Below are positions 52,544 through 61,695 of a stretch of DNA of 64,000 bases, piece after piece (the stretch's first letter is position 1; each line of letters begins with the position of its first letter). This DNA comes from M30B80 sp965656935 (GTDB taxonomy: Bacteria > Pseudomonadota > Alphaproteobacteria > Rhodobacterales > Rhodobacteraceae). The DNA lies in NCBI GenBank assembly GCA_965656935.1, contig CBFHMG010000004.1, forward strand, positions 124,001 to 188,000, in the 5' to 3' direction. The notes beneath the pieces were generated by a model. That model worked only from the letters and a program-made list of their open reading frames with translations. It did no database searches and was not told the origin of the DNA. The translations under genes were made by a program, and so were the position numbers.

Positions 52544-54103
52544 GTGCTTATCGCGACCCTGCCTTTCCTTGCACCTCTTGCCCTTGTGGGGGCTGCCATC
52601 CTCGCATTTCGCGGACCGCAATTGCGCCCCTTCCAGACCCTGCGTCAGGTGGAATGGATTGCGCTGGCGGGGTTTGCCATTGCGGTGCTGTCTGGCGGGC
52701 TTTTGGTGCTGCATGGCGCGGGCAGCAGTCCGTTGATCGGGGTGTTCGGGATGGGCCTTTCGGTCAGGCTGGACCCTGTCAGCGCGATTATGTTGCTGCT
52801 GGTCTCGTTTGTGGGCTGGATCGTGCTGCGTTTCGCAGCCACCTATATGGATGGCGATGAGCGGCAAGGCCGTTTTACAGGCTGGCTCTGCGCGACTTTG
52901 GTGGCGGTTATGATGCTGGTGATTGCGGGCAATCTGCTGCAATTGGCGCTGGCATGGATCACGGTCAGCCTGTTTTTGCACAAGCTGCTGCTGCATTACC
53001 CCGACCGCGTGGCCGCCCAAAGGGCAGGGCATAAGAAATGGATCACCGCGCGCATGGGGGATGCCGCCTTGGTGATCGCCTTTATCCTGCTTTTGATCAA
53101 TTACGGCACGGGCGATATCGCGCATATCCTTGAGGCGGCCCGCCTTGGCGAAGGCCGCGATCTGGCCCCTTGGATTGCCGCCGCTCTTGCATTGGCCGCG
53201 ATGCTGAAATCGGCGCAATTCCCGATGCATGGCTGGCTGACCGAGATGATGGAGACGCCGACCCCTGTCTCGGCGCTGTTGCATGCGGGCGTCATCAATG
53301 CGGGCGGGTTCTTGTTGATCCGCTTTGCCGATGTGATGCTCCTCTCGCCCGGGGTTTTGGCCTTTTTGGTGATTATCGGCGGGTTCACGGCGCTTTTTGG
53401 CGGCTTGGTGATGCTGACGCAATCGGCGGTGAAGACCTCGCTGGCATGGTCCACCGTGGCGCAAATGGGCTTTATGGTGCTGCAATGCGGTCTGGCGCTT
53501 TTCCCGCTGGCGCTGCTGCATATCGTGGCCCATTCGCTTTATAAGGCGCATGCCTTCCTTGCGTCAGGCTCGGCGGTGGAGGGGGTCGCCTCGATCCGCA
53601 GGCCGGGGCCTGTGGCGATCCCCAATGGGGTGGCCGTGGGGCGGGCCTTTGTGATTGCGCTGGTGATTTATGCTGCCGTGGGCTTTGTCTTCGGAGTTTC
53701 GGGCAAATCCCCGCAAGCGATTGCGCTAGGCGCAATCCTGATCTTTGGCGTGGCCTATCTGCTGGCGCAAGGTCTGGCCGATGCCGCCCCGCGCGTCTTG
53801 ACGCAGCGCACGGCCCTTTACTCGGTCGCCGCTGCCATCGGGTATTTCGCCCTGCAACGCGGTGCAGATTGGCTGATGTATGGCACCTTGCCCGCAACCC
53901 CCGCGCCTGGACCGTTGGAATGGGCGCTGATCCTGCTGGCACTGTTCAGTTTCGGCGTGGTGGCGGTGGCACAAGCGATGTTCCCGCTATGGGCCTATCA
54001 TCCCGCTGCCGCGGGGCTGCGGGTGCATCTGTCCAACGGGCTCTATGCCAATGCCGTGTTTGACAAAATCCTGAATGCTTGGTCCGCCAAGCGGCCCTCC
54101 TGA
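52544..54103 (+). CDS. dabB: DabB-like proton-conducting subunit of inorganic carbon transporter
   Basis: A 519-residue membrane protein of the NuoL/MrpA-like family. The start chosen is the GTG at 52544 with AGGA 9 nt upstream; the longer ATG at 52472 would lie inside the inverted repeat. Hallmarks are AAALALAAMLKSAQFPMHGW and LTEMMETPTPVSALLHAGVI, NAGGFLLIRFADVMLLS, and LLHIVAHSLYKAHAFLASGS. In the DabAB complex this subunit supplies proton flow to DabA. It lies 22 bp upstream of dabA. Confidence 0.9.
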   Translation: MLIATLPFLAPLALVGAAILAFRGPQLRPFQTLRQVEWIALAGFAIAVLSGGLLVLHGAGSSPLIGVFGMGLSVRLDPVSAIMLLLVSFVGWIVLRFAATYMDGDERQGRFTGWLCATLVAVMMLVIAGNLLQLALAWITVSLFLHKLLLHYPDRVAAQRAGHKKWITARMGDAALVIAFILLLINYGTGDIAHILEAARLGEGRDLAPWIAAALALAAMLKSAQFPMHGWLTEMMETPTPVSALLHAGVINAGGFLLIRFADVMLLSPGVLAFLVIIGGFTALFGGLVMLTQSAVKTSLAWSTVAQMGFMVLQCGLALFPLALLHIVAHSLYKAHAFLASGSAVEGVASIRRPGPVAIPNGVAVGRAFVIALVIYAAVGFVFGVSGKSPQAIALGAILIFGVAYLLAQGLADAAPRVLTQRTALYSVAAAIGYFALQRGADWLMYGTLPATPAPGPLEWALILLALFSFGVVAVAQAMFPLWAYHPAAAGLRVHLSNGLYANAVFDKILNAWSAKRPS

Positions 54104-54125
54104 TCGAAGCAAAGGACCTGATCCC

Positions 54126-56531
54126 ATGACCAAAGCTCCCAAGCTCTCGCTAACCGCCCTCACCAAAGCCAGTGACGCAAGCGCCCGCGCCATCCCGCCT
54201 GTCTGGCCGCTGGCCTCTTCGGTGGCGGTGAACCCCTATCTTGGCCAAACGGGCGAGACATTGGCCCAAACGGGCGCGCGATTGGGCCGTATCGGGGGTG
54301 TGGCCGTCACCATGCCGCGCGACTGGTATGCCACGCGGATCGCCGATGGCACGATCACCGATGCCGATCTGGAGGCCGCCCTTGCCGCACAGCAGGGCGC
54401 GGGGCCAAACGATATCGCGGCCCTCAAAGAGGCAGCCAAAACACAAGCCGCCCCCCAAACCCCGCATCCCAGCATCGCCGATCTGGCGGCAGAGGTCTCG
54501 GGCATTGATTGGGCGGGCATTATTGCCGATCGGTTCAGCCAATGGGCGGCAGGCTATTTCGACCAAGGCCAAGCGCTGTGGTCCGCGCCGCGCCGCCGTG
54601 GGGCCTATGATGCATGGCGTCAGCACGCCACCCATGATCTGACGCCCGAGATTATGGGGCTGAGCGGCTTTGGCCAATTTGCCAGCGAAACCCCTGATAC
54701 CGCCCCTGAGGCGCGCTTGCGGGCGGCCAAGCGGCTTGGCCTTGGCGCGCAGATGCTCGACACCTATTTTCACCAATTGCTTTTCTCGCTCGGGGGATGG
54801 GCGCAGGTGGCGCGCTACCATCTGTGGCAGGCCGAATTGGAAGGGCGCTCGGATCAGACCATCACCGATTTGCTGACCATTCGCCTTTTGTGGGAGGAGG
54901 CGCTGTTCCTGCAATATGAGGATGAGATAACCGCCAAATGGCTAGAGGTGAAAGCCGGGCATGCCAGCCCGCTTGCGCCATCGCAGGACCTTGAGACAGA
55001 TGCCATTTTGCAGGAGGCGTGGGAGCGCTCGGTCCAGCGGGATCTGGCCCAGACCTTCGCCCAAGCCCCGCGCAATACCAATGATACACGGCCTGCCTTG
55101 CAGGTGGCTTTTTGTATCGATGTCCGCTCCGAGGTGTTCCGCCGCGCGTTGGAAGGGGCGAGTGATGACATCCAAACCATTGGTTTCGCGGGGTTCTTCG
55201 GGTTGACGGCGGCGCATAAAGGCTTTGCCTCGGATGTGACCGAGAAACGTTTGCCCGTATTACTCAACCCTGCGGTCACCTCGACCTCGCAAGGGGATAA
55301 CCCACTGGCGGACCAGAACACCCGCTTCAAAGCGCGCGCCAGCCGTGCATGGGGGCGGTTCAAATTGGCGGCGGTCTCCTCCTTCGCCTTTGTCGAGGCG
55401 ATGGGGCCGATCTATGCGGCCAAGCTGCTGCGCGACACCTTCAATATGGCCCCCAATGCCATGCCCAATGGCCCCGCACCGCGGCTTGATCCTGCCCTTG
55501 ATCTGGACAGCCAGATCACCTCGGCTGAAACCATTTTGCGCGCAATGTCCTTCACCGATAATTTCGCGCGGCTGGTGGTATTGGCGGGCCATGGCGCGAA
55601 TGTGGTCAATAACCCCTTTGCCAGTGGCCTTCATTGCGGGGCCTGCGGCGGCTATTCGGGCGAGGTGAATGCCCGTCTTCTGGCAGGGCTTTTGAACAGC
55701 GCCGAGGTCCGCGAAGGGCTGGCCGCGCGTGGCATCGACATCCCCGAGGATACGCTGTTTCTGGGGGCCTTGCATGACACGACCACCGATCAGGTCACCC
55801 TATATGAGAGGGACCCCGCAAAGCATCTGCACACGGCCGAGATCAACCAAGCCAAGGCGTGGTTTGCCGCCGCAGGCGCGGTTACAAGGGGCGAGCGGGC
55901 CTTGCGCCTTCCTCGGGCGAATGGGGGGGCTGATATCGTAAAGCGAAGCCGCGATTGGTCGGAAACGCGGCCAGAATGGGCTTTGGCGGGCTGCAAGGCC
56001 TTCATCGCCGCCCCGCGCCAGCGCACAGCGGGCAAATCCTTGCAGGGTCGCGCTTTCTTGCATGATTATGACTGGAAACAGGATAACGGTTTTGGCGTGC
56101 TGGAGCTGATCATGACCGCGCCCGTGGTCGTGGCCAGTTGGATCAGCTTGCAATATTACGGCTCGACCGTGGCGCCGCAGGCCTTCGGCGCGGGGAACAA
56201 GCTTTTGCACAATGTCACAGGCGGGATCGGTGTGGTTGAAGGCAATGGCGGCACCTTGCGCGCGGGTCTGGCATGGCAATCGATTTATGAGGGTGAGGGT
56301 TATGCCCATGATCCGCTGCGGCTCTCGGTTTGCATCGAGGCCCCGCGCGAGGCGATGAGCGATATCCTGAGCCGCCATGAGGGCGTGCGCGCGCTGTTTG
56401 ACAATCGCTGGCTGCATTTGTTTGCGCTGGATGAGACAGGGCAGATGGCGTGGCGCTATGACGGTAATCTGGAATGGTCCCCCGTGGAGCATGCAGAATG
56501 GGCTGGGGAGCAGTTTAAAATGGCGGGTTAA
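54126..56531 (+). CDS. dabA: DabA/UPF0753 inorganic carbon transporter subunit
   Basis: An 801-residue protein of the DUF2309 family. The zinc ligands expected for the carbonic anhydrase-like site are visible: Cys330 and Asp332 in CIDVRSE, then His489 in GHGANVVNNP and Cys504 in HCGACGG. Known DabA proteins take up CO2 or bicarbonate with DabB by a vectorial carbonic anhydrase mechanism. The start at 54126 (MTKAPKLSLTALTKASDASA) follows dabB by 22 bp. A hairpin after it favours termination of the convergent gene. The role in this organism could be anaplerotic CO2 supply. Confidence 0.93.
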   Translation: MTKAPKLSLTALTKASDASARAIPPVWPLASSVAVNPYLGQTGETLAQTGARLGRIGGVAVTMPRDWYATRIADGTITDADLEAALAAQQGAGPNDIAALKEAAKTQAAPQTPHPSIADLAAEVSGIDWAGIIADRFSQWAAGYFDQGQALWSAPRRRGAYDAWRQHATHDLTPEIMGLSGFGQFASETPDTAPEARLRAAKRLGLGAQMLDTYFHQLLFSLGGWAQVARYHLWQAELEGRSDQTITDLLTIRLLWEEALFLQYEDEITAKWLEVKAGHASPLAPSQDLETDAILQEAWERSVQRDLAQTFAQAPRNTNDTRPALQVAFCIDVRSEVFRRALEGASDDIQTIGFAGFFGLTAAHKGFASDVTEKRLPVLLNPAVTSTSQGDNPLADQNTRFKARASRAWGRFKLAAVSSFAFVEAMGPIYAAKLLRDTFNMAPNAMPNGPAPRLDPALDLDSQITSAETILRAMSFTDNFARLVVLAGHGANVVNNPFASGLHCGACGGYSGEVNARLLAGLLNSAEVREGLAARGIDIPEDTLFLGALHDTTTDQVTLYERDPAKHLHTAEINQAKAWFAAAGAVTRGERALRLPRANGGADIVKRSRDWSETRPEWALAGCKAFIAAPRQRTAGKSLQGRAFLHDYDWKQDNGFGVLELIMTAPVVVASWISLQYYGSTVAPQAFGAGNKLLHNVTGGIGVVEGNGGTLRAGLAWQSIYEGEGYAHDPLRLSVCIEAPREAMSDILSRHEGVRALFDNRWLHLFALDETGQMAWRYDGNLEWSPVEHAEWAGEQFKMAG

Positions 56532-56542
56532 AGCTTGGGACG

Positions 56543-56581
56543 CAAAAACACCGCCCCCATGCTGGCAAGCGCGGGGGCGGT
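56543..56581 (-). terminator. Terminator of the putative secreted protein gene
   Basis: A 9-bp stem (ACCGCCCCC/GGGGGCGGT, 56550-56558 and 56573-56581) is followed on the minus strand by a T run (complement of 56544-56548). It lies 20 bp after that gene's stop; on the plus strand there is no T tract for dabA. Confidence 0.7.
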
Positions 56582-56600
56582 CAATCTCAAGCTATGCGGC

Positions 56601-58220
56601 TCAGATCAGAAGCGCGTCACTTTCGGCAGCAGGATAAGGCTGGTCATAGAGCCCCGAGGTTTCAAAGAATTCCAGCGCATCCCTTGGGTCGCCATCTTCC
56701 TCGCCCGTCAGCGCAAACCACAACATGCCTGAATCCGAGGCATCGTTTTTCTTGGAGCCGCCCGCGCCTTCCATCGCGGCCCGTGCCGCCTGCAAGACAG
56801 GCTCCTCGGCCCCGTCCAATGCATTCCAGTAAAAGCTATAAAAGCCCTGATCATTGGCATTTCCGCGGTTTTGATTGTCAATCTGGATCAGTGTTACGTC
56901 CGGAAAATCGTCGCTGATATCGCTCCACGTCCTCGGGCTTTCGGCAAATGGCGTGCTGCCAACGCTGCGGTTTTCATTGAATGATCTGTCATGCGAGACC
57001 AGAGTGATATTGGAGTGTAGGGAGGGATCAACCCGTTCGAGGGCGCGATAGATCGCCTCCATCGGCCCGCCTTCCAGACTGAGGATCTTCTCGCCCGTTT
57101 CCAAAAGATCGACGAAATACTCGGTGGTCTCCTCCACGCTCTCAGGCAGGTCATCCTGATAGCCGCGCGTATCAATCCCCAGCGTTTCCGCAAAATCGGC
57201 TGAGGCCTCGAGATTTGCAAGACGATTTCCGCCCGCGTTACTTTCCGACAGGTTGTTGCCATAGAAGAAGGTGGTCTTCGCCTCAATGCCAGCCGCCGCC
57301 GTCATCAAGGACGCGGCGGCCATCGCGGCGATATCATCGGGGTCATTATTGTTCCCGTCGAAATGGAACAGGATCCTGTCAGCAGCTCCAGCAAGCGAAA
57401 GGTCGGGATCTGGCAATGGCATCGGATTAGGATCAGGATCAGGATCGGGATCAGGGTCGGGAATTGGATCTGTTGTTGTGTCGCCGACTGTAAAGGTCAG
57501 GGTTTCACGACCCACAACATCGCCCGTTCCCCCTGTGCCCGATGTGAACACAACTTCGATTGTGTTCTCACCTGTGTTTAAGGCGCCGTCGAAGAAATCG
57601 CCGGAATTATCGCCGAATAGCGCATAGGGTTCGACATTTTCGGTACGAATGAACTGTCCGTTTACCGAAAAGCTTGCGCTGCCAACGTTTTGCGATGGCT
57701 GTGCCACAATACTGATCGGCCCTGCCGCGACAGTCTCTCCCTCGGAAAGGGTGGTTTGGAGGATTTCATTTGTACTGGTGTCTACCAAGGTGAAACTTGC
57801 TGAAAACCCAGTATCGGGTTCTGTATCAGGGCCAGTATCGGGGTCCTCCGTTTCGGGGTCTGGAAGAGGCTCAAGGATCGGACCCAATTCCGAGACCGTG
57901 AAGGCAAAGCTTTGAGCGCCCAAAGATGTGCCTTGCCCGCCGCTCTCTGAAAAAAACTCGACCTCAAGCTCATATTCTCCAGGCTCGAAGTCGCCGCCGA
58001 AATAATCATCACCTGAATTGCCGAATATCGCATAGGGGATGACATTTTCGGTGCGAACGAAGTCGCCATTCAGGCGAAAGACCGCACTTCCAGTCTCTCC
58101 TTCCGGCGTGGCAACAATGCTGATGCCTTGGCCGGAAACGGGGTTTGTGTCGAGCAGTTCATCTGTTGTGGCATCAAATACCGAGAAGGATACGCCGAAA
58201 TTTGTCATATCATTTGGCAT
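56601..58220 (-). CDS. Putative type I secreted protein: two Ig-like repeats plus nucleoside-hydrolase-like domain
   Basis: A 539-residue acidic protein with no N-terminal signal. The ATG at 58220 has AGGAG 9 nt upstream. Residues of about 8-112 and 140-248 are two related Ig-like repeats, each with RTEN, PYA and FG marks (VRTENVIPYAIFG; IRTENVEPYALFG). A Pro-Asp repeat linker spans about 252-275. Residues 280-539 begin ILFHFDGNNNDPDD, resembling the calcium-binding start of nucleoside hydrolases, with LSLEGGPMEAIYRALERVDP. The end, AAESDALLI, is an acidic residue followed by hydrophobics, as in type I secretion signals. The gene lies next to prtE/prtD-like genes. Function is unknown. Confidence 0.85.
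   Translation of the reverse strand: MPNDMTNFGVSFSVFDATTDELLDTNPVSGQGISIVATPEGETGSAVFRLNGDFVRTENVIPYAIFGNSGDDYFGGDFEPGEYELEVEFFSESGGQGTSLGAQSFAFTVSELGPILEPLPDPETEDPDTGPDTEPDTGFSASFTLVDTSTNEILQTTLSEGETVAAGPISIVAQPSQNVGSASFSVNGQFIRTENVEPYALFGDNSGDFFDGALNTGENTIEVVFTSGTGGTGDVVGRETLTFTVGDTTTDPIPDPDPDPDPDPNPMPLPDPDLSLAGAADRILFHFDGNNNDPDDIAAMAAASLMTAAAGIEAKTTFFYGNNLSESNAGGNRLANLEASADFAETLGIDTRGYQDDLPESVEETTEYFVDLLETGEKILSLEGGPMEAIYRALERVDPSLHSNITLVSHDRSFNENRSVGSTPFAESPRTWSDISDDFPDVTLIQIDNQNRGNANDQGFYSFYWNALDGAEEPVLQAARAAMEGAGGSKKNDASDSGMLWFALTGEEDGDPRDALEFFETSGLYDQPYPAAESDALLI
57429..57461. repeat. Six-base simple repeat coding Pro-Asp
   Basis: Imperfect copies of a GGATCA/GGATCG unit encode the PDPDPDPD linker of the secreted protein, read on the minus strand. 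Such repeats can change length by slippage. Confidence 0.75.
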
Positions 58221-58678
58221 GGGATTGTTCTCCTGTTTGCGTCGTTTTGAGGTTACGAAACACGCCTTCAGATGAGGCGCTCCGCGCTCTCGGGGCGAAG
58301 ATGCCGCCCCGTGCCGTCGTTCTCGCCCGAGGCCAATTCAATGCGGTCAGCCCCTTGGATTTTGGCAAAACCCCATCGATCACGGCCAAAGGGTCCGCGT
58401 CGGAGCGAGTGCCAGTTTTTCGGGGTCAAGCTGGGGAATCGGCTTGCTCGGGCAGCACCTTTTCGGGGTGCAACATCAGGCTACAAGACGTGACCAAGCA
58501 GAAAAATCAGCCTTTGAAGAAAGGGAAAAATGCGCCGTTTTGTGCTTTTTTTTGCAGGAACTGGCGGCAGTTTTATTCCCATAGGATGAAGGTCGCGGAA
58601 GGCGCATAAATCCGCCTTGTCCGCGCGCCATAGGGGAGTTGCAAAACGGGGCCAACAGGCAGGTGGGGTTGCGCAGAG
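58221..58678. other. Non-coding stretch between secreted protein gene and prtE
   Basis: No gene could be supported in these 458 bp. Two small inverted repeats are present, CGCCT/AGGCG (58263-58267 and 58275-58279) and GGGGCG/CGCCCC (58292-58297 and 58305-58310), on the side near the secreted protein start. Its promoter is expected here. Confidence 0.55.
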
Positions 58679-59983
58679 TTACCCTTCGCGAAACGCACGC
58701 GAGAAATAATCCGACAGCGGTTGGACCAGATAGGCCAGAGGCGTCCGGTCCTGCGTGCGGATAAAGGCCTCAACCGGCATGCCGGGCAGCAAGGTGACAT
58801 CGCCCAATTGGCGAAGTTCACCATCCGCCAGCATGATCTCCACTTCATAAAAGGCCACGCCCGTCGCCTCATCAATGAAAGTATCGGCCGAGACGCGTGT
58901 GACATAGCCCTCAAGCTCGGGTGTCATGCGCGCGTCAAAGCTGGGAAAGCGCAAGGTGACGGCCTGTGTGGGGGCGACCTGATCAACATGGATAGCCTCA
59001 ATGCGGGCCGAGATCACCAAGGGGCGGTCTTGCGGCACGATATAGAGGATGGGTTCAGCCGCGCGGATCACCGAGCCTGCGCCGAATATGGCCAGATCAT
59101 AGATAATCCCCGAGACGGGCGCGCGCAGATCGCTACGATCCACTGCGCGGGCGAGGCTGCGGACGCGTTCGGTCAGTTCTTCCTCCTGCACGCGTATCTC
59201 GCGCAATTCGGCTATGGCTGTTTCGCGGCGTTCATTGCGGCGTTGCAAAGCGGCCAGTTCAATTTCGGTGATGCGCCCCCGTGCGCCTGCAACTGAGGCC
59301 TCAAGTTCACCTGAGGCACCCAGCAAATTTGCCTCCTCGCGCCGGAGGGTCAGCACGCGGGCTGATTGTGCCAAGCCGCGCTCAAGCAGGGCTTGTTGCG
59401 TGGTCAAGTCTTCTGCCACAAGTTGTTGTTGCCGCGTGACGGCGACTTGCTGTGCTTCCAAGCCGTTGATCTGGCTTTCAATTTGCTCGGCGCGGCGCAT
59501 CAACTGCTCCAGCTCGCGCTCGAAGGTTTCGCGGCGGGCGAAGAAAAGATTTTCTTGGCCCACGATGATATCGGCAAGCTCATGATCTTCCCATGCCTGT
59601 TCCAAAAGATCATCGGGAAAACGGATCATGTCTTGGGTGTCACGCTCGGCCTCCAGCCTTGCACGGCGGGCGCGGGCCTCGTTCAGTTGAGCGGTGACCA
59701 CAGCAAGATTGGAGGCGGCATCCGATCCATCAATCCTGAGCAAAACTTGGCCCTCCGCGACGCTTTCGCCTTCCGCGATCAGTAGCTCCTGCACAGTGCC
59801 GCCTTCAGGATGTTGGATGACTTGCCTGTTTTGATCCACCTCGATCCAGCCTGCGGCCACCACCGCGCCTGCAATTTGCGACAGCGCCGCCCATGTCCCG
59901 AAACCGCCCCCCAAAACGAGAATTGTGCAAAACCCGAGGATCATTGGGCGGCGGACGGACCAAGCTGTTTTGCTTTGCACCAT
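58679..59983 (-). CDS. prtE: Type I secretion membrane fusion protein (HlyD/PrtE family)
   Basis: A 434-residue periplasmic adaptor. The start used is the ATG at 59983 (MVQSKTAWSVRRPMILGFCT), which overlaps the prtD stop by one base; an upstream in-frame stretch overlaps prtD. One membrane anchor (ILVLGGGFGTWAALSQIAG) is followed by a lipoyl-like piece (VIQHPEGGTVQELLIAEGES), then a long coiled coil (about residues 95-280) and the barrel part (LRAPVSGIIYDLAIFGAGSV). It joins the inner-membrane ABC exporter to an outer-membrane TolC-type channel, for which no gene is in the window. Confidence 0.92.
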   Translation of the reverse strand: MVQSKTAWSVRRPMILGFCTILVLGGGFGTWAALSQIAGAVVAAGWIEVDQNRQVIQHPEGGTVQELLIAEGESVAEGQVLLRIDGSDAASNLAVVTAQLNEARARRARLEAERDTQDMIRFPDDLLEQAWEDHELADIIVGQENLFFARRETFERELEQLMRRAEQIESQINGLEAQQVAVTRQQQLVAEDLTTQQALLERGLAQSARVLTLRREEANLLGASGELEASVAGARGRITEIELAALQRRNERRETAIAELREIRVQEEELTERVRSLARAVDRSDLRAPVSGIIYDLAIFGAGSVIRAAEPILYIVPQDRPLVISARIEAIHVDQVAPTQAVTLRFPSFDARMTPELEGYVTRVSADTFIDEATGVAFYEVEIMLADGELRQLGDVTLLPGMPVEAFIRTQDRTPLAYLVQPLSDYFSRAFREG

Positions 59984-61695
59984 CAGCTTGCCCCCGCAGG
60001 GATTGAATGAAGGAGACCTGCATGATTGCGCACCATGCGGCGCAAAACCTCGTCGCGCGGGCCGAAGGCTTTGGGCAGGCCTGCCTCGATCATCAGCAGC
60101 GTGTCGCATTCCTCAATTGCGGCAGGGCGATGTGCCATGATCAATACAGATTTTCCAACCGCTTTCATCTGACGGATCGCTTGGTTCAGGGCCTCACTCC
60201 CATCATTATCAAGATTGGAATTCGGCTCATCCAGCACCAGCAAGACCGGATCGCAATAGAGCGCGCGGGCCAGCGCAATGCGCTGAATTTGGCCGCCTGA
60301 GAGCCGCGACCCGATATTGGAGACGGGCGTGTCATAGCCCATGGGTTGGGCAAGGATCATCTCATGCGCGGCGGACTGTTTGGCGGCGCTGATAATGCGG
60401 GCAGGGTCGGCATCTGTGTCAAGGCGGGCGATGTTTTCCGCGATTGTGCCCTCGAACAGGGAGACCGATTGGGGCAGATAGCCGATCAAGCGGCCCAGAA
60501 TATCGGGGTGGTATTGGTCCAATGTCGCGCCATCAAGGCGGATATGGCCCGATGCGGGCGGCCAAACACCTGTCAAGGCGCGCGCCAGCGTGGATTTGCC
60601 AGCACCTGATGGCCCGATCACGCCCAAGGCCTGACCAGGCTCGACCATAAAGCTTACGGCGCGCAGGGTGGTTTGGCTCTCGCCAGGGGGGATGACGGCA
60701 AGATTGCGGATGTCGAGCCGCGCTTGCGGGCGGGGCAGAAGCAAAGGCGCTGCCTGTTCGGGCGTGCTGCGCAACAGCTCTTGCAGATTTGACCACCCTT
60801 CTATGGCGCGTTGGATCAGCCCCCATTGGCCAATCGCCAGCTCAATCGGGGCCAGCGCGCGCCCCAGAAGGATCGAGCCCGCGATCATCGCGCCTGCCGT
60901 CAATTGGCCCTGCAAAACAAGATAGGCACCAAGCCCCAATATGGCCGATTGCAGGAACAGCCTGAGGGTCTTTCCCAAACTGGCAAAGCTGCCGACCCGA
61001 TCAGCGGCGGTGATGGATTGGCCCAAAGCAACCTCGCGCTGGCTGCGCCATCTGTTGAAAACCGCGTTTTGCATCCCAAGGCTGCGGATCAACTCGGCCT
61101 CACTTTGCATCTGCCCTGCCATGCGGTCCGCGCGCAGCGAGGCCGAGGTGGCCATGCGCAAGGAGGATCGCGTCATGGCTTGGTTCAAAACTGCTACAGT
61201 CACCAAAAGCCCGCCGCCCGCCACAGCCAGCCAGCCGAGCCATGGGTGGAACAGAAAAATCGCGAATAAAAACAAGGGTGTCCAAGGGATGTCAAAGATC
61301 GCCAGAAAGGCAGGAGAGGAGAGCAGCCTTTGAACGGATTCGAGGTCTTGCAGCCCTGTCTGCGGCCCGCCTTCGCGCCTTGCCCGTGTCAGCGAGGCCG
61401 AGAACACCCGCGCATCCAGCCCGTCTTGCAGGCGCGCGCCGATCCGTGCGGCCACGCGGCCCCTGACATAATCAAGCAGGCCCATCATCAGAAACAGAAA
61501 GGCCAATAGGATCGACAGGCTGACCAATGTTTCTTCCGAGCGTGAGCCTAGGACACGGTCATAGACCTGCAACATATAGAGCGGGCCCGAGAGCATCAGC
61601 AGATTGGTGAAGATGCTAAACAGGAAAACCGCGCCGAACAAATGCATGTTTCGGCCACTTAAGCGGGTCAATTCGGTGTGGCGGTTTGCAAACAT
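59983..61695 (-). CDS. prtD: Type I secretion ABC transporter (PrtD family)
   Basis: A 570-residue exporter with an N-terminal membrane domain (about 1-310) and a C-terminal ATPase. The start is the ATG at 61695 with AAGG upstream; a TTG 6 codons earlier is less likely. There is no C39 peptidase. Walker A is GPSGAGKST at residues 361-369, the signature is RLSGGQIQRIALARAL, Walker B is PVLLVLDEPNSNLD, and the H-loop is MAHRP. It pumps unfolded proteins with C-terminal signals. The stop overlaps the prtE start (TGATG). The nearby 56601-58220 gene is the likely cargo. Confidence 0.93.
   Translation of the reverse strand: MFANRHTELTRLSGRNMHLFGAVFLFSIFTNLLMLSGPLYMLQVYDRVLGSRSEETLVSLSILLAFLFLMMGLLDYVRGRVAARIGARLQDGLDARVFSASLTRARREGGPQTGLQDLESVQRLLSSPAFLAIFDIPWTPLFLFAIFLFHPWLGWLAVAGGGLLVTVAVLNQAMTRSSLRMATSASLRADRMAGQMQSEAELIRSLGMQNAVFNRWRSQREVALGQSITAADRVGSFASLGKTLRLFLQSAILGLGAYLVLQGQLTAGAMIAGSILLGRALAPIELAIGQWGLIQRAIEGWSNLQELLRSTPEQAAPLLLPRPQARLDIRNLAVIPPGESQTTLRAVSFMVEPGQALGVIGPSGAGKSTLARALTGVWPPASGHIRLDGATLDQYHPDILGRLIGYLPQSVSLFEGTIAENIARLDTDADPARIISAAKQSAAHEMILAQPMGYDTPVSNIGSRLSGGQIQRIALARALYCDPVLLVLDEPNSNLDNDGSEALNQAIRQMKAVGKSVLIMAHRPAAIEECDTLLMIEAGLPKAFGPRDEVLRRMVRNHAGLLHSIPAGAS

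Noticed and set aside
57420..57470. Short GGATCA repeats considered as a CRISPR or regulatory array
   Set aside because: The units are six bases, lack spacers and encode the Pro-Asp linker of the secreted protein.
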